Below, in pieces: positions 39,201-51,200 of a stretch of DNA of 64,000 bases. Position 1 is the stretch's first letter. Every line of letters starts with the position of its first letter. The position numbers and the translations under genes are program-made. The notes under the pieces were generated by a model that searched no databases, was not told where the DNA came from, and saw only the letters and a list, made by a program, of their open reading frames with translations. This DNA is from Pieris napi. Taxonomy: Eukaryota > Arthropoda > Insecta > Lepidoptera > Pieridae. The stretch covers positions 3,808,001-3,872,000 of the forward strand of contig NC_062246.1 in assembly GCF_905475465.1 (NCBI RefSeq), given 5' to 3'.

Positions 39201-42200
39201 TAGCTACGCTCGAGAATGTCGAGATGACGTTTTTTTTTTACAACTTTGTTGCCCTCCCCTTTTTTTCCGTCACTCTCAAATTGTCAGATTAGTGGAATAT
39301 ACACTTTTTAGGATGTAATTAACTCACCCTACCTTAATCTGACGCGCTCGGGAATTTCTGATGGTCAATTTTTTTTTACTAAACTGATTCTGTCTCCTTC
39401 ACGTGCGGCTTTATATATGGGCCTCATATTTTGTGGAGGTACTTAACCGGGTACAAGGTATCCCCCTATATATTAATCTGCCGCGCTTGAGTAAATCCCG
39501 AAATCCCCTCTTGGGCTCCCCTACCATTATAGTCATTCTCTGGTGCATTAAATGCCGAATTTAAAAATACTGATATTTCTAACCAGACTGTTCATTAATC
39601 TACACTTAATTTTTACACTTTCATACATTAGGTTCCTGATAAAATAATAAAAAAAAATATTTTTTTAATGATTTATCAGCGTATAATTCACGTATTTATA
39701 AATTCCAATGTGGGGCAAGGGACAAACATATTTTTGGTAACTTTAAAGACAAAACTATCTCTGATTTGTCAGGAGCTACACTTTATGTCTGAGTTCAATG
39801 AACAACACATGCGTTCATTAACCATGACGCGGGTAGTTTTCGCTACTTTTACGTTTGGCAAATTGGTTTATATACTTTTAGATACGTTCGCTACATATTT
39901 TTCCCTGGAGTGATAACGCCGCATGGTGTATTTTTGAAGTTATGGTGTACACTGAGGTTTTTAGCAGCAATTTACTACACTCTATACATTCCTTATAGTA
40001 TCGCAGTAAGTACTTTATCGTAGTAGTAAATTTAAGTTACTCAATTTCAAGTAATCCTTTGCCTCAGCAACGCTTGACAAGTCGTTTCTTAAACTATTGT
40101 TAAATAATAAATAATGAAGCTTTGTTTTATTTTAATGTCCTTAATTTACATTTCAAATGTTGTCAGTAGTATTGTTAGTATTTACTTATAGATAAATGTA
40201 AGTAGTAAAATGTCAGTCGCCTGTGGATATGGACCCCTCTTCCAACCCTTTCCAGATGCCTCTACCTTTGCCAATAGACTGCCATAAAGTCATAAACTAC
40301 TGTTATTCATTTCAAATTATTTAGCAAATGAAATATACATGATGCATTATTTACTGTTATTGCTTTAGACCACTGCAGATTCTTATATGAATTTTATAAA
40401 AAGAAATATTTTCTCAGTTTATTTTGCGTCTCGCAATGTTCACGTTTGCGATGCCCCGCTTTAGGCCAGACATATTATACGATAGGCGTGTCTCATTAAC
40501 TCCAATTAAATTTGTTTTAAAATACTCACGTGACCAATTAAATTGATGTCATTCCTATATATTGTCATACGTCACGTATCGTTGAGTATTTATATAGCCC
40601 TGGAGACATAGTCAAAAAATCTGGAACGAGTACTTGATTTTAAGTGTAATTAGTACTAAAACAACATTCAGTGTAATACTACCGGTTAAATGAGATACCG
40701 ATTCTCAAGTAGAGGTTATATGTGACACTTTCATTTAAGGCTTACAATTTGAAAGTGGCAGAGGTTAGAAAGGCTATTGATACTATTATTTTCAGACAAA
40801 ACAAAATAAGTTCGGAGGTGGCTACAACTGGATGGATATATTTTTGTACCTGGATATTATTGTAATGTCCTATGTAGCGTATTACAATGAAAGATCTGTA
40901 CTCGTTACACACCCTCTTCTTACCGTCTCAAGATATTTGAAACATGGATTCATTTTAGATGTCCTAAGCGTTTTTCCTTTAGAAGAATTTGTAAGTTATT
41001 TACGTTGAATATTAAAATACCATTATTATAGATTTACATAAATATTTGTAAACATTATTGATGAGTCTGGAAAATACTATACTCGTACTTTCTAAGTAAA
41101 TCAATATTACAACTTTTGTATTAAAAAGAGAAAATTCTTTCTAAAAAATTGTAAAATTAATCACCACCCGGCATAAACCTGCGGACTAAAACAAGCCCGT
41201 TGTTGATTTGTGGTTATACCAATAAGGCCATTTAAATGCTCATAAAGAAAAAAAGATATTTTACGGAAATGTTTTATAACTCTGATGTTCAAACAAATAT
41301 AATAAATTAAAAATGGATTTCTTCTTTTCATAAAAGTTGAAAGAAATAGTATTTCTTGAATTTCAGTTCAGAATAATCAACGACAACTCTGACCTTGATA
41401 TGTTTAGATTGAACAGAATGTTGTTGGTAAGTTTTAATTAAAATTTCTTTGTTCATTCTCTACTGTTTTACCTTTAAATTAATTGTCAAAATTCAAACAC
41501 TTGTTATAATGATTTTTAAGCAAAACGTATATCATTAATGTGCCTGATTTGTTCAGATCACTTAAAAGAGTGAACGTGATTCAGATTCTAAATCCATATA
41601 TTAAAATAAATAAAAACCGTAAGCTCTAGGCATTATCCATTAAACAATGGTCGCAAAAAAGTCTGTCTGTATTCCATAAAAGGATCATTTATTTCTCGAT
41701 TATTTCTAGTATGAATATCTAATGTATTATATGGTTCGGGAAGAAAGAGTAAGGCGTGATTTGGGGGTACTTTTAGGCAACAAACTAACGTTTACAGAGC
41801 ACCAGGACATAATAATAAAGAAAGTCTCTAAGATGCTTGGTTTTGTCCTGAGAAACTCTAAAGAATTCCGAGGCACCAAAACAAAAATTATGCTATACAA
41901 TAGTCTCGTGTGGAGCTAATTAGATTATGGTACAGTCGTATGGAGGCCGCATTATACGACTCATATGTTACGACTGGAGCGTTTACAAAAAAGATTCCTA
42001 TGGCATCTGCTTTTCTCCAGTGGCATCTCGAAAAAAAAGTTGCCTACATACGAAACCAGGCTAGCGCACTTCAAGATGTTGTCACTGGAGAATCACAGAA
42101 AATTAATTGATGTATCGTTTGCCATTAAGATTCTTAAGAATCAGCTAGATTGCCCCAACGTTTTAACAAAATTTAAATTTCGTGTACCCAGTAGATATCC

Positions 42201-45200
42201 CAGACATCCCATCATTCCATTTATCCCTCCTTTCCGGAGAACGCGTTTTGGCCAAAATTCACCGATGTCCAGATTGAGCACTCTGTTAAACGAGCTGGAT
42301 CTGGATATCCATAGTTGCTCACCTCACACTTTAAGAACGATTTTCGTTTAATGTTTATTTAAGTTATATTATTGTTTTGCTTAATTAATTTTATTATATG
42401 CTATGTTTGCCTGTAAGTGCTTGACACATTAAAAATTGTATTTTATTTTTCTTTTATCAATGTATCAGTGTGCCAAGCGTTGGCAAGCTTTTATAAATAA
42501 ATAATAAATAAATTACTGAAAACTAATTTCAAAATTGTATGACATGATGCTTTGAAGTATTAAACCATACACATACATCGCTTACCATATTAGGATGACT
42601 AAAGCAACATAGACATCAGATAAAAATTTGTAAAATAATTTGATTCATCGCCCATTTACAATTCACGATATCCAAATATAATCGTGCTAAAAGTGGTTAA
42701 GTAATTATATCTCAATAGTTGCGTTTTACAGGTCACTCGAATAACAAGTACATTTTCATATTGGGAAAGTGATATAATGCGTGTGAACCAAGCTGTGATC
42801 TTACTAAAATTCTTACCTCTGGTGGTGGCGATAGTTAATTTTTCGACTTCACTCATATTCATGAGTTCATGCAGGACATATATCAAACCAAAATCGTATT
42901 TTATACGTGTTGACTGTTCGAAAGCGCTGATTTTGTCCCAAGCTATGCAGAATGAAGAGAAATGTTAGTACTCTTTGTTTATACATTAAATATCAGATAA
43001 TAGCCACGCGTAATATAAAAATAATCATAAATAGTATTTATTTTATCTCATTGATATTTATTACATTTAATTCTAGTTTACTGTAATTTTTTATACTTGA
43101 ATTAAGTATATAATCATTTAGTTAGTAAACAAAATACGTTCTTCACTTAGAACTAGTCGCTTGTCTGAGTCTGTCAGATTAGCCAGTATATATATATGTA
43201 TACACATATAAGTTGGATTATATCATACATTGGCCTGAAATTTTTGCATTTATTTGATCATTCTAGGACCTCGCCAATCAAGATAAGTGAGATCTTCTAT
43301 ATAAATTCAATATATATAAATAAACAGATTAATAATTTTAGCAATGATTATCGGCTTAAGAAAGACGAAACAAAGCAAAATTTTTGCATTAAAGTCATTA
43401 AAGTGCAATTTATTTTGCAGATGCCATCTCAGAGTACATTAGCATTTTCTACTGGGTTTTTGAAATATTTGTTGGTACGTGAACTTCAATATATATTGTT
43501 TTTGTATATGAACACCATCTTGTGCTGTCTAAGGAAGAATTCCTGTACGTTGTCTGGAAATTGTGTGTTAAAATATCGCCTGTATATCGGAATACGTCTT
43601 TGTCAAATATTTGTGTCAATATTTTTCAAAAGCGTTTTATACTTTGATAAACGCGGTACAGATACTGTTTACGTTAAACGTTTGGATCTTCAGATACTAT
43701 CTAAACACCTACGCATACAAAGTGCAACTGTCAGACTCTGGCACCAGCGGCGCATTTATCTATTTTGTTATCAATTAAACGAACACACAAAATATAAAAA
43801 AAAAAATGTTTTATCTATTTCCAAGACATGTATAAATATTAAGACAATACTTCGTGGAACCAGCTGCTATTCTAGATAGCAGCTAGGTATTTCCGAATCG
43901 CATCTTAAGGGCTAGCATCGCACTTGCAACCTCCTGGTATCGCGGGTGTCTATTGGCGGTGGTAAACACTTAACTCTTCGTGATCCGCCTGTTCGTTGCC
44001 TATGGAATTATAAAAAGCCTCATTAAGGATTAGCGTGATACTTAATAATTTCCAATTCATGTCACATGCACATACCTCAAGGTATTTGTCAATTTCAGGA
44101 TGTGGATGCACTCCTGTTGGGATATTAAACGCTGTTGATGTTTGGCTGTCTATGGCACTACAGATAATAGGAGTATTATACTTTGCTTTTATGTTTGGTT
44201 ACATTGCCTCTACCAGATCTGCAGCTGTTCATGGATTGCTGGACCATAACGTAAGCTGTAATAAAAATATTCACGAGAGAAACATTCCTTATGCAAGACT
44301 TATAGTCAAAAGACTTTCTATTGAGAAATCTTTAGATAATACGATGTTCAGCCTTAGGTTCGTGACTATTACAAACATTAAACGAAAATTTACGTGATTC
44401 TTTAATATAATTTAATAATTATTATTGATTTGGTAACGCTTTAAGACACGTGGTTTAACTATATTATATTTGATTGTAGTGCTACATTGCACCACAATAG
44501 AAAGCCTTGGCGGGGAAAATAATGTTGTATTTATTTAGAAAAAAAATAAAAGAAGTGAGGTTTTTAGTATGCCTGGAGGAGACCAATTAAGCCGCACATT
44601 ACGTTTTTAATAAAGTTAACTTATGATATAATTATAATAAGTTAACTACGGTTTTGCATATATTAATATGCAATCAAATAAATATCACGTGAAATATATA
44701 TTTTAATTAAAATAATGTAATTGGTAAATGACAAAACCACATATAAATTCATTTATCTCGAGATAATAATAGGTCTAAATATCTATATAAAATACGAACT
44801 CTTTCATATCATATAAAACACGATAGCATTGGAATGAGATTTAAGAAGATCAAAGCAAATTGCGGATTTTAAATATATGGCAAATTAGTGATGCTCACGG
44901 GGAACCGGATATTAAAGGGTTTTCCTTCTACGTGACATGAGAGATGAAAAATGGATGAGACGACGTTATTTTTACAGACATCAATACACGAGCTTTTGAA
45001 TCAGAAATCATCGTGTATCAGACAACATTTTTCCCCTATTACATACTTGAGTCTCTATAAATGGTTAAGTATATACAAATATTTACCAAATTGCTACGAA
45101 CAGTAATACAAACTAACAAATATTAAATGTTATTTGTATGAAAAATCCAACGACTCGTTATTATTACATGTTGTAGTCATGATATTGAACTTGGGTGTAA

Positions 45201-48200
45201 ATGATTAAAAATAAATATACATGACGAAACTTAAACTATGCGTCAAACTGTCCATTCTTGCTACGACCGCAAAAAAATAGGATATTTGTAGAAATTTCTT
45301 TAAAATATGTATATGTGTATATATAACTTTTTAAGTAATAATTAAATACCGTATTAATTGTTATTATAGATATAGTTACATTTATTTATAGGTAATATGA
45401 TAAAGAGCAAATATTTATAATGTTCTACTGTTGCAACGAATAAACTCTAAATAAGTAAAACCCGACACAGTCTGCTAGTTAACAATAAATCTGAAAGCTT
45501 ACTAAACATTTAAATATAACCTAATGCTTAATAAAACTTTATAACGACTGTTATAAACTCTACATTATATTAAACATTTCTTGTACTTTGTAAAATGTTG
45601 ATACAACTTTTAATATCTCAGGTAAAAAATGTTGCGAACAAAACTTTCGTCATTAAAACGTTATGCGTCCGTACAACAATAATTATAGTTACTTTTAATG
45701 AGCTCAGTTCTCGTTACTTTAGGAAAATACGAGGGATTTGGAGAACTTTTTGTATCAAGAGAATGTCGATCCAATACTCACTGTGAAAACATTGAAGTAT
45801 TTTGAATATGTTTGGAAAAGGACGCACGGGAGTAATCCACAGGTATGAAGGTTTTAATTAAACGGACATTAAAGAGTTTTTTTAGCAAGTCTGTGGAAAG
45901 TTTTAACGAATTTTATCTTAATGTAATGAATGTGTATGTACAATACTGGGAAATTTTGCGATTTAAAGGGCTTTGTAGTTGTGTCGTGGGATTTTACACT
46001 ATTTGTATTATTATTTTGAAACAATCTGTATTGAAGATAAACATTTAAAAAATTGCCTCTTTTTTTGATGAAAGAGTTGTTTAAAGTATGTTTATTGTGT
46101 CTTAGTCGGTAATACATTTCTTCTGTAGGATATTGTTAATTGATTGCTATTGAAGTATATGAAACAATTTGCTTATTACACATATTTAATAATTAGAAAA
46201 GTTTTTGTAAATGACTTCTTTTGATTTTCTATTCTCACGTCGAATGCGGGATAAAAATGACTAAAAGAGCCAAATAAAAGTGTTAATTAGTAAGCGAAAT
46301 TAATCTACACAACACCGCAATACCTTCCATTTGGGTAACTAATTAAGGCTAATAAGAAGAAATTATTGCCACAAATAAAAAAGGTTGACCCCAATTGGCT
46401 TTTTCATATCTCCGCCCACGACAAATGACGTTCATTACGACCCATGAAACCTTGTATATATATTTGTATGTTGTAATATTATGGAGTAGGCAGTAGACAT
46501 TTTTCTGCACCTGTTCCATTAATACTTGATTTTAGTAAAGGTGATCTCAAATCAAGTCTTGTCTGTGCACTAATCGATGTGTGAATTTAACATTTCGACT
46601 TGATCGTTGAGGGAAATCGGGAAGAAATCGACATATCATAGACCTAAGATCGACAAAATGGGTACAGCAGTCTAGAGTCTACTTGCCTATAATATCTTAA
46701 TATATATAAATTACGCGTTGTTTGTCCGCTATGGACTCCTAAACTACTTAACCGATTTCAATCAAATTTGTACACCGCACACCACTAACTTAAAAGATAA
46801 GATAACTTACATCTTTATATATATAATTCTTTTGTGAGTGTGTATGTCACTGAACTTCTCTCAAACGACTGGACCGATTTTGATGAAATTTTTTGTGTGT
46901 GTTCAAGGGGATCTGGGAATGGTTTAGATTCACAAATCAGTGGACCCGCCAGATGGCGCTGCAGTCGGTACTTTCATACTTTGCTTGACTAATTGCTTGA
47001 AATATCATGCAGGACAACGTCTGTCGGGTCCACTAGTATGTATATAAATCCACTGTACGCGTGTATGTCACTGAACTCCTCTTAAACGGCTGAACCGATT
47101 TGAATGATTTTATTTGTATGCGTTTGGGTGAAGCCCTGTGTGGTTTAGATTCACAAATCAGTCTGGAAGATGGCGCTGCAATCGGTACTTTCAAACTTTG
47201 TTTAATATCCTAATCGCTTGAAATATCATGCAGGACAATGTCAGTCGGGTCCGCTAGTTTGTATATAAATTATTTTTGTGAATGAATGTTTTTTTATACA
47301 TCTTTTATGTATTTTTTGGCATAGGCTGTAAATAGGGTTGTTGTGATCTTTATATTTTTACTACAGTTTTTTGGAGTGTTCATTGTTTACAATCAGATAT
47401 GTTTCTATTACATATCACATTAAGGCTACGTTTCTATCATATATTAAGTATATATATCTTAAGATAGCATTTCCGGGGTCATCTTAAAACATTCGTAATT
47501 GTAGGAAATCTGCCGTGGTCTGAATTCCGCACTAATGGAAGACACACTCGTCTTCATGTACGAGAGGGCACTGAGAGAAGTGCCCTTGTTTGGGAAAGTA
47601 GAACGGTCTTTTATCAGGGTCATTACACAACACCTCCACGAGATGTACTTCCTAAAGGGCGACACTGTTGTACAATGCAAGGATATACAGACAAATATCT
47701 ATATTATTTATAAAGGAAAGGTTGGTGATATTTTTGTGTGTATTTTAATATGTTATTTCTTCTTTAAGATACGTATGTTCCGTGATTTACGGGAGAAAAC
47801 AAAAATTCACTCAATATTATTTAAATTATTCATTTTAAACTTTTCAAACGTTTTGCAATCTGAAAAAAAATGATTTTTTAGTAACAATATCAAATCCTTT
47901 TTTGCTGAGAAAGGATTGTTTTTTTGTTTGTCTTTTTTGTTGACATAGGATTAATTAATTGAAAAAAAAATGCACAATCAGCCAAGTCAAATTAGCAAAT
48001 GTCAAAATATAATTAAAAACCTTTATCTTTAATTATAATTATTACTAAGCTATATGCGTAAATATTATAGATGATTTAAACTCAGTTTCTATTGGATTTG
48101 TTCACATTCGATAACAAGCAAAACAATTTATATTTATCAAAACTATGCATAAACATTATTAAATAAATTAAGTAATAAAAAAAATTCTCCAATTACCAGG

Positions 48201-51200
48201 TGGACGTTTTGAGTTCGTACAATGAAATGATCACGTGTATGGGAACTGGAGGAATGTTCGGCAATTTCACCGGAGTAAGTAAATATAATATGTAAATAGC
48301 AAGCAAAGTGTTGTTGTAAATTTTCATTTCAATACATCTCCACATTTTTTTTATATTGATGAAGGCTGTATCGCGTTGTTAATTTTCCAATTTATTAAAG
48401 AGAATCACTAGACTGGCTGTTCTTTCATGTGGCAGTTTAATATGTGTCTAGAAAAGGTATAGAATAAGTAAAATTAAAGTATAAAGTGTCAGGGTGCAGA
48501 CTTTTCTTTCTAAGTGCGCATTTAACATCGCACGGTGAACGAAAACGTCGTGAGAAAACCGGCATGCCTTAAAAAGTCGACGGCGTGTGTCGGGTACAGA
48601 AGCCTGATAACCTATTTGCTTATTAAGACAAAAACAAAATCCTCACGAAACATACATCTGTAGCAAAGGCCCTCGAGGTAGCTGTCCTATTGGTTTTTTT
48701 ATTTCTAAAACAATATCTACTTACTCATAACTCTAGTCTCTACTATATCTATAGTAAAAATATTCGAATACATAAACAATGAATAGAATAGTCGTAATCT
48801 CATATCTAGTAGCTGAAATGAATGAGTCCGGTCTATATATATTAAAGTATTAATCTACTCTCTACTAGAGCTCTATCTATTAGAGTTAATGAAACGATTT
48901 TTATTTTCTCTATAGCAACCAATGTCTAGTTCGGAGGTGGCAATATACGCTAGCCGTAGCCTGGATCTATTGGTTATACCGTCGCAAACTTTTTTTAATT
49001 TAATAAAGTACTACCCGAAGATTCAAGGGCCATTGAGGCGGGCGTTTGAAGTATCCAAGGATTACATTTTACCTATATCAATGGAGAATGAAGATGATGA
49101 GTCATCAGGTACTTGTGAAAATCAGAAATTGCTTTTTTAATTTTCATATAATTTTAGGGAAATTAAATTTATTTAGTTAGCTAGATGACGAAGGGTACTT
49201 TGTCAGCGTAGACTTAGCTCACAAAGTAGTATGTATTGAAACGGCAGAATAAGTCTATATACGTTAAAAGCCAAAAAAATGTTTTTCAGAAGATTCAGAT
49301 TTTGAGAATCTGTCCCAGGAATCGGGGTTTGACTCTCGGAGTGGTTCTAGCAGATTTGACTTTCCTGGTATGTTAAAAATTTCAATGAATTATTAATTAT
49401 ATTGCAACACGAATTTGTTAAATAAAATGCAGTTCAATTATTTTTCACATCGTATCCCTAACTTTCGAAATAACTACTAACTGACGTGAGACTGAACTTA
49501 AATTAAATTCCTAAATAAATTATTATGATTCATGTGCACTTTTTACTTTTTATTTTTCATGTATCCTTTATTAGTTAGTTTAGTTTGTTTTTTTGTTCCT
49601 GTTTAGTTTCTTTGTTTTCTGAATAACTATATGTAATATGTATTTATGCACTTCTTGCCTACCTTATCTAATTTAATTCATTTTTTTCCTTTTCTCACAG
49701 TGGTTGCCTGGAAAAGATCGCTCGAAAGCGATAAGGCCGCCAGTTGCCCTCCTTTACATTTAATTATGTTAAATTTTTATATTGTAATGCAACAAAGTGT
49801 ATTTTTAAATGTTCAATCATTGGTTTTTTTAAATAATTTAAAATTGTTAAATCATTCTTACAATTATCGTACTATAGTTGGTCGTTTAATATATGTTTTT
49901 GTTTACATAACAAGAAATACTCACGTAACTAAAATACTTTATATCAAATTAAATTATATATCGGAGGTTTATTGATTTATGAAAATATTTTATAGTATCG
50001 ACCTCGGTCCGTAGTTCACAATCTACAAGCAATGTGAGCCAAGCCAAGTCAGCGGCGAGCGTTCAAACTTACCAGAGTTACATGGACGTCAATAACTTAT
50101 TGAAACCCGGCTCGAGATTGTTTCAGGCTAGTACAACGACTATACGTTACTCGAAAGTGAAAACGAAAACTAGAAGGCTGTGCTCAAGCCAGTTTCTTCC
50201 CAAACACACATTTAATTTTTTAAGCACAACAAGTTCGCCGGGTCAGCTAGTAACTGAAAATAGCAATAAAAATATATTACAAAAAATTAATTACTATCTA
50301 TTATCTACAAGTCAATATATTTGGCTCCACTCGTGCGTATTGCTGCCAAATTACATATGAAAATTGAACATACGTCAGAAAGCGCCAATACTTTATTTTC
50401 AATTGCTGCGTTAATAGTTTCTTACAATTCCGTTTTTCAATTTAGCTTTTTTTCTAAATAATCAACTTCTAAACCACAGTAATGTAAAGTCAAAAGATAT
50501 CTACTTATTTATGGGTGTGTTTGCTGTTTTTGATAGTCGAAGGTCGAAAACAACCAGCGATTGAGTAAAACTTATAATAAATAGCCAGTAAATAACGGTA
50601 ATTTCATTGCATTATGTTAGTGCATTATATTTATGACTAGTCCATATATCCTTCACATATAAGAACTGAAGTTTTCTTCTATAACTCTGTAATTACATGG
50701 AGTGGATAGGTTGAAGTAGCTTGTCGTCGAATTTAATCGAATGCCACACCATACAAGATACTACAATTCGATATTATAAAATAATTATTTTCTTTATCCA
50801 ATAACCATCAGATCGACCTTTGACCGTCTGATATATCTTCATAAATAAATATATTAAAATAATTTCAGGGTTTTGGTTATCTATCAAGTATAATGGCTAC
50901 ATGTAATTACATACTAATTTTGTACGAAGTGATTACATTGAATGATTGCACCGTCATATTTTGGCTTCAGTCGTTGTCAGATATATTTTTCTATATCAAA
51001 ATTTATTTGTCATTGAATCAGGTAATCGTAATTCAATTCATGTAATTAATTTAATGTTGCCTTAGTTATTTAATAGCTTAATTGGTAACGCATAGTAAAC
51101 TGACGCCTATTGGAACTTCCTGCATACGATTTCCGGTGATACAATAATTTCTCCATTACATATATATGCGCCTATAAGGATTCGTGACTACAACAAAGTA

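Noticed and set aside
39668..39913. 81-codon frame just before repeat 3
   Set aside because: It ends in a stop inside the repeat 3 S1 exon and shows no channel features. The other frame carries the pre-S1 and S1 signature.
43196..43879. 227-codon plus-strand open frame, the longest in the window
   Set aside because: It runs through the pore-helix exon of channel repeat 3 (43421-43474) in a different frame. It resembles no family I know and is probably an intron read-through frame in AT-rich DNA.
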